Positions 40,324 to 50,380 of a stretch of 64,000 nt of DNA are shown here, piece by piece. The position numbers and the translations under genes were made by a program. Positions within the stretch are counted from its first letter, which is position 1; every line of letters starts with the position of its first letter. Source of the DNA: a candidate division Zixibacteria bacterium SM23_81 (GTDB lineage Bacteria > SM23-81). The notes under the pieces are model-generated. The model was given only the letters and a program-made list of their open reading frames with translations. It had not been told where the DNA came from and did no database searches. The stretch is taken from contig LJUY01000003.1 in NCBI GenBank assembly GCA_001304015.1, positions 1 to 64,000 on the forward strand, in the 5' to 3' direction.

Positions 40324-41777
40324 AGTTGGGTCAGCTCATAGACGCTTTGGCTGAGAGAGAGGTCAGCGGCCCAACGGATGTGGATATTCGCTCTATCGCG
40401 TATGACTCACGTAAGGTAACTCCCGGAGCCCTATTTGTGGCCATTCGGGGAGAGCATACCGATGGTCATCGATATATCTCTTCTGCATTGGCCAAGGGAG
40501 CTGTGGCTGTGGTCGTTGATCGTGGGCATAGTGAGCCAGCTCAGACCACAATTCGTGTGGACAATTCCAGAAAGGCTCTGGCCCTGTTATCAGCTCAATG
40601 GTATGGACGACCGGCAGAGAAACTCAGGTTAGTTGGCATCACCGGCACTGACGGCAAGACAACGACTTCTTTCCTGCTGCGCTCTGTGTTGCAATCGGCT
40701 GGGTATCGCACTGGCCTGATAGGCACTGTAATCACTTCCTCTGGAGAAGAGGCAGTGCCTTCTCTCTACACCACTCCAGAATCCTTAGAGCTTCAAGAAA
40801 TATTGGCTCATATGTCGTTGGAGGGAAACGAGTACGTCGTTATGGAGGTTTCTTCTCATGCACTGGCCTTGGATCGCGTATTCGGGATCCCCTTTGAGAT
40901 GGGCATCTTCACAAATTTGTCAAGGGATCATCTGGACTTTCATGGAGACTTCCAGCATTACCGAGATGTGAAGGCGTTGTTGTTTGAGAGGCTCCGCGGA
41001 CAGGACTCCTGTGCCGTCATCAACCTGGACGATCCCAATGCCCAGTTTATAAGGGACAAAACGAAAGTTCCTGTGGTCACCTTTTCTGTAGAGATGGAGG
41101 CCGACGTCTTTCTGCTCAACGCAAACCTCACCATGGAGATGACAGAGATAGAGGCGAGCACGCCCCAGGGCCCGATCCATTTCCAGCTTCATCTGTTGGG
41201 ACGATATAACGTCTCCAACGCTCTGGCGAGCGTGGCTGCGGGGATCGCTCTTGAATTACCCGTGGCTGACATTCGAGATGGATTAAAGCAAGTCAGGGGA
41301 GTGGACGGTCGGTTTGAGGTTGTGGAGACCGGGCGGGGATTCTCCGTGATCGTCGACTATGCCCACACCCCGCAAGCTCTGAGTCGATTACTTGGCGCTG
41401 TCAGAGATATGTCCTCAGGAAGTCTTTTGGTCATCTTTGGCTGTGGGGGAGACCGAGATCGTGGTAAACGTCCCCAGATGGGCCTAATGGCTTCCCGGCT
41501 GGCCGATAAGGTTATCCTGACAACCGACAATCCCCGATCTGAGGACCCTCTAGAAATTCTGCGAGAGGTGGAGGGGGGGGTGGTCCCAGGGGCACGATAC
41601 GAAGTCGTTGTGGATCGGCGCCAGGCTATTCGCCGCGGACTCACTCTGGCGCAACCAGGGGATGTCCTGGTCGTGGCAGGAAGGGGACACGAACGGTTTC
41701 AAATCGTCGGGGATCAGCAAATTCCCTTTTTAGACCGCGCGATTATCCTCGAGGAGCTCGAAAAGCTGAATCCCTGA
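40320..41777 (+). CDS. murE: UDP-MurNAc-tripeptide synthetase (meso-DAP adding)
   Basis: Cytoplasmic ligase adding the third residue to UDP-MurNAc-L-Ala-D-Glu. It encodes 485 residues with the ATP site GITGTDGKTTTSF and YTTPESLELQ in the middle. DNPRSEDP at 403-410 contains the DNPR motif that marks meso-diaminopimelate specificity; lysine-adding enzymes differ here. The ATG overlaps the ftsI stop by four bases. Start and length are standard. Confidence 0.95.
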   Translation: MKLGQLIDALAEREVSGPTDVDIRSIAYDSRKVTPGALFVAIRGEHTDGHRYISSALAKGAVAVVVDRGHSEPAQTTIRVDNSRKALALLSAQWYGRPAEKLRLVGITGTDGKTTTSFLLRSVLQSAGYRTGLIGTVITSSGEEAVPSLYTTPESLELQEILAHMSLEGNEYVVMEVSSHALALDRVFGIPFEMGIFTNLSRDHLDFHGDFQHYRDVKALLFERLRGQDSCAVINLDDPNAQFIRDKTKVPVVTFSVEMEADVFLLNANLTMEMTEIEASTPQGPIHFQLHLLGRYNVSNALASVAAGIALELPVADIRDGLKQVRGVDGRFEVVETGRGFSVIVDYAHTPQALSRLLGAVRDMSSGSLLVIFGCGGDRDRGKRPQMGLMASRLADKVILTTDNPRSEDPLEILREVEGGVVPGARYEVVVDRRQAIRRGLTLAQPGDVLVVAGRGHERFQIVGDQQIPFLDRAIILEELEKLNP

Positions 41778-41948
41778 GCCTTGGTCGACATTTTTCCTAG
41801 AGTCCTCACCAATAAACCGCTTAGCATTCCGGGATATCGAATTGCGATGGTATCACCGTGCGGGAAGCACCTTAATTTTCAGCGGCAAGATGTCATCAGC
41901 CTTGGCACTGATCTTGGCGCTGCGATGTTGAATGGGGAAGCCCTGCCT

Positions 41949-43361
41949 ATGGAGAGCATATACGTCCGGGAGATCATCGAGGCCACGGAGGGTCAGCTTT
42001 TCACAGCGGGACTTGAGCTCGACATAGACCGCTTCAAGGCAAAAGGCGTCTCTACCGATTCCCGAACCATCCTTCCCGGAGAGATCTTCATCGCCCTTAT
42101 GGGGGAGCGGTTCGATGGCCATAAATTTGTGGCTCAGGCCTTGAAAAAGGGAGCCTCCGTAGCGCTTGTCTCTTCGGAGTGGGCCAACCGTCATGCTAAC
42201 GAGGAGGCATTACCGAGACCCTTAATCGCGGTACCAGACACCCTCAAGGCTCTTCAGGAGCTGGCAGGGTGCTACCGGCGCAAGTTTTCCGTGACGCTCA
42301 TCGGGATCACCGGCACAAATGGCAAGACCACCACAAAAGACATGGTGGCTGAGGTTCTCTCCGCTGGATTTCGAACTATGAAAACGGAGGGAAACTTCAA
42401 TAATCACATTGGAGTTCCCCTGACCCTGTTCCGGCTCTCCTCAAAGGACCACATGGCTGTGGTGGAGATGGGTATGAGCGGACCCGGTGAGATCCGCCGC
42501 TCCGCTGAGATCGCTCTGCCCCAGCATGGGCTGATCACGAACATCGGACCAGCGCATCTGCAGCAACTGAAAAGTTTGGAGGCCATCACCAAGGCTAAAT
42601 TCGAGCTTCTGGAGATGTTGCCCCAGGAAGGCCGCGCTTTCCTCAACGCTGACGACGAACGGTTGATGGCCCAAAAAGTGATTCCGCCATCACAGGTGGT
42701 TACCTTTGGGATGAAGCAGGGGGCCGATTATCGCGTCACGGAGACGGGGGTCGACCAGGAGCTCCAGCAGCATTTTCAGGTTGAAGGGCTGGGGGAGTTT
42801 CAGATACCAACCTTGGGTCAACATAACGTGAGCAATGCTCTGGCGGCCATTGCTGTGGGAATGGAGCTGGACATGCCCGTTTCTTCCGTGCGGGAGGCCC
42901 TGTGCAGGTTTTCTCCCAGTCCCATGCGCATGGAGCGAATAAAGCTTGGAGAGATCATAATTCTCAATGATGCTTATAACGCTAATCCGGCTTCCATGCG
43001 GGCCGCCATCCAGGTCTTGGTTGGACTGAAGTCGGGAGGCCGAAAGATCGCTGTCCTTGGGGATATGTTAGAGCTAGGCCATCAGGCCCCCCACGCTCAT
43101 CTGGAGTTGGGTCAGTTCGTGGCCGCATCGTCAATAGATAGACTTATTGCCGTTGGGAAATTGGCGGAAAGCATTGCCCAAGGAGCTCTTCAGGAAGGCT
43201 TTGATTCCCAAATGATAGATCTGTGTCTCGATGCTGGCCAGGCGGCCAGGCGCCTGAAAGGCATACTTCAGCCGGGAGATGTGGTGTTGTTGAAGGCCTC
43301 TCGGGCGATGAGTCTGGAGGAAATTCTGCCCCCTCTCTGTTCACCGTCTTCAAAAGGCTGA
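41949..43361 (+). CDS. murF: UDP-MurNAc-tripeptide--D-Ala-D-Ala ligase
   Basis: Adds D-Ala-D-Ala to the UDP-MurNAc tripeptide. It encodes 470 residues from the ATG at 41949, where the family normally starts (YVREIIEATEGQL). GVSTDSRTILPGEIFIAL, ATP site GITGTNGKTTTKDM, and DAYNANPASMRAAI are diagnostic. The frame is open upstream to 41781, which would add 56 residues with no family match; GGGGAAG upstream supports the inner start. The 171-bp gap after murE is then the largest in the murE-ftsZ stretch. Confidence 0.92.
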   Translation: MESIYVREIIEATEGQLFTAGLELDIDRFKAKGVSTDSRTILPGEIFIALMGERFDGHKFVAQALKKGASVALVSSEWANRHANEEALPRPLIAVPDTLKALQELAGCYRRKFSVTLIGITGTNGKTTTKDMVAEVLSAGFRTMKTEGNFNNHIGVPLTLFRLSSKDHMAVVEMGMSGPGEIRRSAEIALPQHGLITNIGPAHLQQLKSLEAITKAKFELLEMLPQEGRAFLNADDERLMAQKVIPPSQVVTFGMKQGADYRVTETGVDQELQQHFQVEGLGEFQIPTLGQHNVSNALAAIAVGMELDMPVSSVREALCRFSPSPMRMERIKLGEIIILNDAYNANPASMRAAIQVLVGLKSGGRKIAVLGDMLELGHQAPHAHLELGQFVAASSIDRLIAVGKLAESIAQGALQEGFDSQMIDLCLDAGQAARRLKGILQPGDVVLLKASRAMSLEEILPPLCSPSSKG

Positions 43362-43367
43362 CTTGTT

Positions 43368-44456
43368 ATGCTGTATCATTTGCTCTTTCCACTGCGCCAT
43401 CTCATCTCGGCGCTCAACCTCTTTCGGTACATCACATTTCGAGCCGCCTACGCTACCTTGACGGCCCTTTTGGTCAGCTTCATCATTGGACCCATTCTCA
43501 TCAAGCGGCTCAGAAAACGTCACATTCAGGAGAAAATCAGAGCGGACGGTCCCAAGAGCCATTTGGTGAAGGAGGGAACCCCCACCATGGGGGGACTGAT
43601 TGTCCTTCTGGCCGTCGTTCTCCCCACTCTGTTGTGGGCCGACCTGACCAACCGGTACATCCAGTTGATTCTTCTGTCCACCGTCTGGATGGGAGCCATC
43701 GGCTTCATAGACGATTATCTCAAGGCAGTCAAGCACCTGCCCAAGGGTTTGGTGGCCAGGAGGAAGCTCATCGGCCAGGTGGCTTTCGGCCTCATTCTTG
43801 GAGTTATCCTGTACTTCTGGCCTCTGTCCAAGGAATTTCATACCCAGACCAGCATTCCTTTTCTCAAGAATTGGGTTATTGATTTTGGAATATTTTATAT
43901 CCCCTTTGTGGTTTTGGTCACCACGGGGACCAGCAATGCCCTTAACCTCACTGATGGCTTAGACGGTCTGGCCATAGGCATCGTCGCCACTTGTGCCTTT
44001 GCTTTCGCTGGAATGAGCTACGTTTCGGGACGGGCAGACTTCAGCGGCTATTTGAACATCATGTACCTGAAGGGCAGTGGTGAGCTGACGGTGTTTCTCG
44101 GTGCCGTCGTTGGCGCTTCTTTGGGCTTTCTGTGGTTTAACGCTCATCCCGCCAAGATCTTTATGGGAGACACCGGTTCTCTGGCTCTTGGCGGCGCGCT
44201 CAGCGCCGCTGCAATCCTCCTCAAAAAAGAGATCCAGTTGCTTATTGTGGGTGGCGTTTTCGCTGCCGAAGCCCTCTCGGTGATCATACAAATAGCCTCT
44301 TATAAGCTCCGGGGTGGCAAGAGAGTTTTTCTCATGGCACCTCTTCACCATCACTTCGAACTGAAGGGATGGTCCGAGTCCTTGGTGGTGGTGAGGTTTT
44401 GGATCGCGGCCGCCATGTTGGCCCTATTGAGTCTAAGTACCTTTAAGATCCGTTAG
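43368..44456 (+). CDS. mraY: Phospho-N-acetylmuramoyl-pentapeptide transferase
   Basis: Inner-membrane enzyme that forms lipid I from UDP-MurNAc-pentapeptide and undecaprenyl phosphate. It encodes 362 residues with about ten transmembrane helices and the conserved motifs KEGTPTMGGL, the FIDDYLK aspartates, NALNLTDGLDGLAIG, FNAHPAKIFMGDTGSLALGG and MAPLHHHFELKGW. The ATG is 6 bp after murF. Confidence 0.95.
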   Translation: MLYHLLFPLRHLISALNLFRYITFRAAYATLTALLVSFIIGPILIKRLRKRHIQEKIRADGPKSHLVKEGTPTMGGLIVLLAVVLPTLLWADLTNRYIQLILLSTVWMGAIGFIDDYLKAVKHLPKGLVARRKLIGQVAFGLILGVILYFWPLSKEFHTQTSIPFLKNWVIDFGIFYIPFVVLVTTGTSNALNLTDGLDGLAIGIVATCAFAFAGMSYVSGRADFSGYLNIMYLKGSGELTVFLGAVVGASLGFLWFNAHPAKIFMGDTGSLALGGALSAAAILLKKEIQLLIVGGVFAAEALSVIIQIASYKLRGGKRVFLMAPLHHHFELKGWSESLVVVRFWIAAAMLALLSLSTFKIR

Positions 44457-44465
44457 GGGTTCGGA

Positions 44466-45848
44466 ATGCGCCAGGTGGTCGGGAAGAAGGTCGTTGTGCT
44501 CGGCCTGGCACGGAGCGGTGTAGCTGTGAGCCGCCTGTTGCACCAGGAGGGGGCTCGAGTTCTGGGCAGCGACCTGAAAACTATGGAGGAGTTGGGCCAG
44601 GAGGTTCGAGACCTTCAAAAGTTGGGAGTGGAAGTTGAGGTGGGGGGTCATTCGGACCGGGCTTTGGCCAGGACGGATTTCATGGTGGTCAGCCCGGGCA
44701 TTCGCAACGATGCGCCCATCTTAGCCCAAGCACGAAAAGCTGGAATCCCCGTGTACAGCGAGCTGGAGGTGGCCTCCTGGTGGGCCAAAGCCCCCCTTGT
44801 GGCCGTCACAGGATCCAACGGGAAGACCACCACTGCCGTGCTCATAGGTGGCATTTTCCAACGGGCCGGCTGGCAATGCCTGGTGGCCGGCAACATCGGT
44901 TTTCCTCTGTCTGCTTCGGTGAGGGATCTTCCCAAAGAAGGTGTGATCGTCGTAGAGACGAGCAGCTTTCAGTTAGAGAGGATCGAGACCTTTCGACCTC
45001 GAGTGGGCATCATCCTGAACATTACTCCCGATCATCTCGACCGGCATGGGAACATGGAGACCTATTTTCGTTCCAAAGCACGCCTGTTGATGAACCAGGA
45101 AGCCTCTGACACGGCGGTACTGAATCGAGACGATCCCCGAACAGCTGCCCTCGATGCAGAGTCGAAAGGGCTCGTGATTTTCTTCAGCATCCACCAGGAG
45201 GTGAAGGGTGGCGTCTTCGTCAGGGAGAATCGGATCGTCTCCCAGCTGGGGGAGGTTGAGAGGGTGGTTTTGGATGTGCAGGGAGTTGGAATTTCCGGTC
45301 CCCATAACCTGTCCAACAGCCTGGCGGCGGTGGCTGCAGCTCAGACAATGGGTGTTGACCTCTCCGTTTGCGCCGATGAGCTTTCTGCGTTTAAAGGCAT
45401 CGAGCACAGATTAGAGTTGGTGCATGTTGTAGACGGCGTTAAGTACGTCAACGACTCCAAGGCAACCAACGTGGCTGCCGTCAAGCAGGCTCTGCTCACT
45501 TTTGCCGAGCCCGTTGTGCTCATCGCAGGGGGTCGGGACAAAAACGGAGATTTTCAACAGCTGCGGCCGCTCATACGTGAACGTGTTCGAGTCCTCTTGC
45601 TTTTAGGCGAGGCCCGCGAGAAATTGCGTGCGGCTTGGGGGGATTTAGCCGAGACCTTTTTGGTGAAAGATCTGGAAGAGGCCGTTCAACTGGCCCAGCG
45701 AAAAGCCGCCTCAGGCGACTGCGTCCTGCTCTCACCCGCTTGTGCGAGTTTTGATATGTTTCGTGATTTTGAGCATCGAGGACGGGTATTCAAAGAGATC
45801 GTCATACGCTTGGCCCAACCCAGAATTCGAGGAGCATCCCGCTCTTGA
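44466..45848 (+). CDS. murD: UDP-MurNAc-L-alanine--D-glutamate ligase
   Basis: Adds D-glutamate to UDP-MurNAc-L-Ala. It encodes 460 residues with the nucleotide-sugar fold at the N terminus (VVLGLARSGVAVSRLL), the ATP site VTGSNGKTTTAVLIG, ITPDHLDRHGN, FKGIEHRLELV, NDSKATN and the C-terminal LLSPACASFDMFRDFEHRG. The ATG is 9 bp after mraY. The 3' end is free of the next gene once the correct ftsW start is used. Confidence 0.95.
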   Translation: MRQVVGKKVVVLGLARSGVAVSRLLHQEGARVLGSDLKTMEELGQEVRDLQKLGVEVEVGGHSDRALARTDFMVVSPGIRNDAPILAQARKAGIPVYSELEVASWWAKAPLVAVTGSNGKTTTAVLIGGIFQRAGWQCLVAGNIGFPLSASVRDLPKEGVIVVETSSFQLERIETFRPRVGIILNITPDHLDRHGNMETYFRSKARLLMNQEASDTAVLNRDDPRTAALDAESKGLVIFFSIHQEVKGGVFVRENRIVSQLGEVERVVLDVQGVGISGPHNLSNSLAAVAAAQTMGVDLSVCADELSAFKGIEHRLELVHVVDGVKYVNDSKATNVAAVKQALLTFAEPVVLIAGGRDKNGDFQQLRPLIRERVRVLLLLGEAREKLRAAWGDLAETFLVKDLEEAVQLAQRKAASGDCVLLSPACASFDMFRDFEHRGRVFKEIVIRLAQPRIRGASRS

Positions 45849-45861
45849 GCGGAAGGTCATG

Positions 45862-47013
45862 ATGGACGAAAAAGATCGGCCAGATCGTGTTCTGTTGGTG
45901 GCCACCCTTCTCTTGGTAGGCGTGGGCATCGTCATGGTATACAGCTCCAGCGTGGCTGTGGCCGAGCTGCGATATCAGACCAGTAGTTTTTTCCTAAAAA
46001 GACACGTCTTGCGAGCTCTTCTGGGCCTTTTGGCCATGTGGGTCGTGATGAAGACCGATTACCACCGCTGGCAGAAATTGGCCGGGCTGGGGATGTTGGC
46101 TTCCGTTTTTCTTCTCCTCCTGGTGCTTTTGCCCAGGGTGGGCCTGAAAGGGTCCGGAACCAGCGAAAATCTATCGCGCCGTCTTCATCTGGTCTTCGTG
46201 GGCTTTCAACCCTCAGAGATGGTCAAGCTGGTGGTGGTTTTTTATATCGCCAAACAAATGGATAGAAAAAACACCCAGATAGGGGAGTTCAAAAAGGGTT
46301 TGCTGCCTACCATATGCGTTGTAGGCCTTAGCCTGATCCTCATCGCTTTCGAGCCAGACCTGGGGACGGCCTTAGTCGTGACTATGCTCGTTTTCACCAT
46401 GTTTATGGTGGTGGGGGTGAGATGGATCCATATGATGGGAATGGGGGCTTTTTCTGCCGCCGCCACAGCCATGATGATTCGCTGTGTGCCCTATTGCCGT
46501 AGGAGGGTGCTGTCTTTTTTGCATCCCGATTGGGATCCGAATGGGGCCGGATATCAGATCAAGCAATCTCTGATTAGTCTTGGCAGCGGTGGAATTTTCG
46601 GCATTGGTCTGGGAAATAGTCGTCAGAAGCTGCTGTTTTTGCCCGAGCCTCACACTGATTTTGTCTTCTCTATCCTGGGTGAAGAATTGGGTTTCCTCGG
46701 AGCCATGGCCATTTTGACGCTGTTCTTGTTGGTTGCCTGGCGTGGTCTGAGAGCCGCCCGGTGCGCCCCTGACCGATTCGGTTTTCTCCTGGGCGTCGGG
46801 ATTACGACGATGATCTTTGTGAACATGGCCGTCAATGTGGCTGTGGTCACCCGGATGTGTCCCACCACAGGTCTAACCCTACCTTTCATCAGCTACGGCG
46901 GCTCATCCCTGTTGTTTAATCTCATCGGGGTGGGAATTCTCTTGAACCTATCGCGACAACAGCGCTCCAGGGGGAGTGTGGGTAGAAAAGGGAGCAGGCC
47001 ATGCGTGTATTGA
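45862..47013 (+). CDS. ftsW: Septal peptidoglycan glycosyltransferase FtsW
   Basis: SEDS-family membrane protein that polymerises lipid II at the septum with FtsI. It encodes 383 residues with about ten transmembrane helices. VMVYSSSVAVAE near the N terminus, AFEPDLGTALV, GAGYQIKQSLISLGSGGIFG, LPEPHTDFVFSILGEELGFLGA and the final GLTLPFISYGGSSLL are characteristic. The ATG at 45862 (with another at 45859) has GGAAGG upstream; the open frame from 45742 lies inside murD. It overlaps murG by 13 bp. Confidence 0.94.
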   Translation: MDEKDRPDRVLLVATLLLVGVGIVMVYSSSVAVAELRYQTSSFFLKRHVLRALLGLLAMWVVMKTDYHRWQKLAGLGMLASVFLLLLVLLPRVGLKGSGTSENLSRRLHLVFVGFQPSEMVKLVVVFYIAKQMDRKNTQIGEFKKGLLPTICVVGLSLILIAFEPDLGTALVVTMLVFTMFMVVGVRWIHMMGMGAFSAAATAMMIRCVPYCRRRVLSFLHPDWDPNGAGYQIKQSLISLGSGGIFGIGLGNSRQKLLFLPEPHTDFVFSILGEELGFLGAMAILTLFLLVAWRGLRAARCAPDRFGFLLGVGITTMIFVNMAVNVAVVTRMCPTTGLTLPFISYGGSSLLFNLIGVGILLNLSRQQRSRGSVGRKGSRPCVY

Positions 47014-48095
47014 TCGCGGGAGGAGGGACGGGAGGGCATCTCTTTCCTGCCCTGGCCATAGCCGATGAGCTCCGGCAGCAGATGCCGGAGACTGAGATAC
47101 TCTTTTTGGGGGGCGATCGTGGATTGGAAAGGCAGATTGTGCCCAAGGAGGCTTTTGCCTTTGCATCGGTGCCCGTTCGCGGGTGGACCAGGAGAATTTG
47201 CTGGCAGACAGTCACCTTCCCTTGGTTTCTTCTCCTTGGCTTGTGGCGTTCCTTCGCAATACTCCGTCGATTTCGACCAAAAGTTGTAGTGGGTACTGGC
47301 GGTTATGTGAGCGGGCCGGCGGTTTATTTGGCCTCTTTGATGGGCATTCCCACCCTGATTCAGGAGCAGAACAGTTTTCCGGGAGCTACCACCAGGATCC
47401 TAGCCTCCAGAGTTGATCAGGTTCACCTCAGTTTTCCCCAATCGCGAAAGTATTTTCGGAGGAAGGATCACCTCAAGGTGAGCGGAAACCCGGTGCGTAA
47501 AACGATGGGCCAAGCTGATCGAGAACTGGCCGCTGAGGTGTTCACCTTAGATCCCGAGTTGAGAACGGTTCTCGTAATGGGCGGAAGTCAGGGAGCACAC
47601 AGCATTAATATGGCTGTGGCTCAGGGATTTGACAGATTGGTGGGTGAAGATGTGCAGCTTATTTGGCAAACGGGAAAAAGGGATTTTGAACAAATGAACC
47701 GGCAGTTTGGTGGGCGAGGCCTTAAGGCCGTGATATTAGACTTCATTCAGGATATGAGCTCGGCCTATGGGGCGGTCGATCTGGTCGTCTGCAGAGCTGG
47801 GGCCACCACGGTAGCAGAGATCGCTGGCTGTGGCCTGCCAGCCATCTTTGTGCCTTACCCCTTTGCCGCCGCTGATCACCAGCGGATGAACGCTCAGGCT
47901 TTGGTGAAAGCCGGAGCCGCCAAGATGGTGTTGAATGGCGAGCTGAAAGATGGCAAGCTCATCTCTGTTTTGCTAGGCCTGTTGCGCGACGGTCCTAGGC
48001 TAAAAGAGATGGCCCGAAAGAGTAAGCTCATGAGCCGGCCAGAGGCAGCAACCACCGTGGTTCGTGCCATTCGGGAATTGGCCAGGAGCAATTAA
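47001..48095 (+). CDS. murG: Lipid II synthase MurG
   Basis: Peripheral inner-membrane glycosyltransferase that adds GlcNAc to lipid I. It encodes 364 residues with GGGTGGHLFPALAIADEL at the N terminus, GTGGYVSGPAVYLA, EQNSFPGATTRILA, the GGSQGAHSIN loop and CRAGATTVAEIAGCGLPAI in the donor domain. GGGAGCAGG precedes the ATG, which overlaps ftsW by 13 bp. The next gene starts immediately after its stop. Confidence 0.95.
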   Translation: MRVLIAGGGTGGHLFPALAIADELRQQMPETEILFLGGDRGLERQIVPKEAFAFASVPVRGWTRRICWQTVTFPWFLLLGLWRSFAILRRFRPKVVVGTGGYVSGPAVYLASLMGIPTLIQEQNSFPGATTRILASRVDQVHLSFPQSRKYFRRKDHLKVSGNPVRKTMGQADRELAAEVFTLDPELRTVLVMGGSQGAHSINMAVAQGFDRLVGEDVQLIWQTGKRDFEQMNRQFGGRGLKAVILDFIQDMSSAYGAVDLVVCRAGATTVAEIAGCGLPAIFVPYPFAAADHQRMNAQALVKAGAAKMVLNGELKDGKLISVLLGLLRDGPRLKEMARKSKLMSRPEAATTVVRAIRELARSN

Positions 48096-49472
48096 ATGTT
48101 TGGCAAGGTCAGAAAATTACATTTTGTGGGCATTGGAGGCATTGGTATGAGCGGCATCGCCGAGGTGCTTTTGAACCTGGGATTTACCATCACGGGCTCG
48201 GATCTGCAGCTCACTGAGGTGACCCAGCACTTGGAGAAGCTGGGGGCTCGCGTGAGAAAAGGCCACAAAGCCTCCTATGTGGGAGATGCCGATGTGGTGG
48301 TGATCTCCTCAGCGGTGAAGGTGGACAATCCTGAGGTGCTGGAGGCCAAAAGACGCAAGATCCCCGTCATCCGGCGCGCTGAGATGTTGGGGGAGCTGAT
48401 GCGGATGAAGTACGGCGTCGGTATCGCTGGAACACATGGCAAAACGACCACCACTTCCATGACGGGACTCGTTTTGACCGAAGGTGGTTTGGACCCCACA
48501 ATCATCGTGGGAGGTAAAGTGAGAAGCCTTCGGACCAGTGCTAAGCTGGGCAACGGGCAGTATCTGGTGGCCGAAGCCGACGAATTCGATCGCTCTTTCC
48601 TCCGATTGGTGCCTACCATTGCAGTGGTGACCACATTAGAGGCTGAGCATATGGACTGTTACACCAACCTGGATGATATCAAAGGGGCCTTCGTTGAATT
48701 TGTAAACAAAGTGCCATTCTACGGTGCGGTGGTCCTTTGTCTCGATGAGGCGAGTCTCCAGAGTATCATTCCCCATATACATCGGCGGCTGATTACTTAT
48801 GGGCTTTCTCCACAAGCTGATATCCGGGGAACGAATCTGACCTTTCGAGGTTTGACCAGCGCCTTTGATATGGAGGTTCGCGGTCAAAAACTTGGCCGAG
48901 TAACCTTGAAGGTCCCTGGAGTTTACAATGTTAAGAACAGCCTGGCAGCCGCGGCTGTGGGACTGGAGCTGGGCTTTAAGTTTTCCGTCGTCAAAAAGGC
49001 CCTGGGCAGTTTCACCGGGGTTTACCGACGTTTTGAGGTCAAAGGGGAAGTGGATGACATCATGGTGGTGGACGATTATGCTCACCACCCCACGGAGATT
49101 CAAGCCACACTTGGGGCCGCGAAAAGGGGCCTGAGCCGCCGGACCATCGCTGTTTTTCAACCGCATCTTTACAGCAGAACCAGAGATTTCTACAGGGATT
49201 TTGGCAAGTCTTTTTTCCAGTCCGATATGTTAGTGGTCACCGGCATTTACCCAGCTAGGGAAGAGCCTATTGAAGGAATTACCGGGGAGCTCGTGGCCAA
49301 GGCGGCCCGGGAGTATGGGCATCATCAGGTGGTCTACATCGACGACAAAAAAGAGGTGGCCCCGTATCTGGCCCGCCAGATTCAGAAGGGTGATCTGGTT
49401 ATCACCTTGGGAGCTGGCGATGTCTATAGGATTGGAGAACAGCTCATCCGATGGCTCAAAAAGAGGAAATAA
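48096..49472 (+). CDS. murC: UDP-MurNAc--L-alanine ligase
   Basis: First amino-acid ligase of the pathway. It encodes 458 residues with the GIGGIGMSGIAEVL nucleotide fold, ATP site AGTHGKTTTTSM, EADEFDRSFL, DDYAHHPTEI and FQPHLYSRTRDFYRDF. The ATG follows the murG stop directly. Its 3' end overlaps murB by 22 bp. Confidence 0.95.
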   Translation: MFGKVRKLHFVGIGGIGMSGIAEVLLNLGFTITGSDLQLTEVTQHLEKLGARVRKGHKASYVGDADVVVISSAVKVDNPEVLEAKRRKIPVIRRAEMLGELMRMKYGVGIAGTHGKTTTTSMTGLVLTEGGLDPTIIVGGKVRSLRTSAKLGNGQYLVAEADEFDRSFLRLVPTIAVVTTLEAEHMDCYTNLDDIKGAFVEFVNKVPFYGAVVLCLDEASLQSIIPHIHRRLITYGLSPQADIRGTNLTFRGLTSAFDMEVRGQKLGRVTLKVPGVYNVKNSLAAAAVGLELGFKFSVVKKALGSFTGVYRRFEVKGEVDDIMVVDDYAHHPTEIQATLGAAKRGLSRRTIAVFQPHLYSRTRDFYRDFGKSFFQSDMLVVTGIYPAREEPIEGITGELVAKAAREYGHHQVVYIDDKKEVAPYLARQIQKGDLVITLGAGDVYRIGEQLIRWLKKRK

Positions 49473-50380
49473 CTGAGCGAAACGTGAGATTTCGCAATCA
49501 GCTTGCAGCTCTGGGAAAAGGGGAAATCCTGGAGAAAGAGCCCTTATGCAAACATACATCCTTTGACATCGGAGGCCCTGCGGATTTCTTCATTCGGCCC
49601 AGAACAGAACAAGAGATGGTGGCCGTTGTCCGCCTGACCAGGGCGTGCGGCTTGCCTCTCATGGTCATCGGACGGGGCACCAATCTCCTGGTCGCAGATG
49701 GCGGGGTCCGGGGAGTGGTTTTAGACCTGAGCCTTGCCTGTCGCCAGCTTGAAGTGTGTTCCGGAGGAGTGTTAGTGGGTGCTGCGGTGTCTATCAAGGA
49801 GCTCCTGGACTTCTGCCTATGCCGAGAGTTAGGAGGGCTGGAGTTCATGGCTGGCATCCCCGGATCGTTGGGTGGGGCCATTCGTGTCAACGCCGGTGCG
49901 TGGGGGAAATCTATAGGCGAGCTGGTGGATGTGGTCAGAGGGTACGACTTTCCTGGGCAGGCCATATCTTTGGAATCATCCCGGCTACATTTTTGTTATC
50001 GGCAGTCAAATCTGGCGGAAGATGTGATTATCACAGAGGCAGAGCTTATGCTTTCCCCCGCCCTTAGTGAGGTCATTAAGAAGCAAATGGAGGAGTTTCA
50101 GCGCCGGCGCCTATCACAGCCTTGGGACCAGAAGAGCGCTGGCAGCGTTTTCAAAAACCCCCCCGGAGCTACGGCTGGAAAACTCATTGAGGAATCGGGA
50201 TGCAAGGGTTTGAGAATTGGAGGGGCCGAGGTTTCACTCAAACACGCCAACTTCATCATCAATCGCGGGGGAGCCACCGCCTCTGAAGTAAAGGAACTTA
50301 TAGAGAAAGTGCAGGGGAAGGTCAAGAGACGCTTTGGGGTGAAATTGGAAACCGAAATTCTTCTGGTGGGAGAGGAATGA
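49451..50380 (+). CDS. murB: UDP-N-acetylenolpyruvoylglucosamine reductase
   Basis: FAD/NADPH enzyme that completes UDP-MurNAc. It encodes 309 residues of the short type: HTSFDIGGPADFF at the N terminus, VIGRGTNLLVADGGVRGVVL in the FAD site, FMAGIPGSLGGAIRVNAGA, the catalytic serine stretch QKSAGSVFKNP, and the catalytic glutamate near the end (KLETEILLVG). The ATG overlaps murC by 22 bp. Its 3' end overlaps ftsQ by 4 bp. Confidence 0.94.
   Translation: MAQKEEITERNVRFRNQLAALGKGEILEKEPLCKHTSFDIGGPADFFIRPRTEQEMVAVVRLTRACGLPLMVIGRGTNLLVADGGVRGVVLDLSLACRQLEVCSGGVLVGAAVSIKELLDFCLCRELGGLEFMAGIPGSLGGAIRVNAGAWGKSIGELVDVVRGYDFPGQAISLESSRLHFCYRQSNLAEDVIITEAELMLSPALSEVIKKQMEEFQRRRLSQPWDQKSAGSVFKNPPGATAGKLIEESGCKGLRIGGAEVSLKHANFIINRGGATASEVKELIEKVQGKVKRRFGVKLETEILLVGEE

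Noticed and set aside
41781-41948. N-terminal extension of murF
   Set aside because: The extra 56 residues do not match the family, and a better start lies at 41949.
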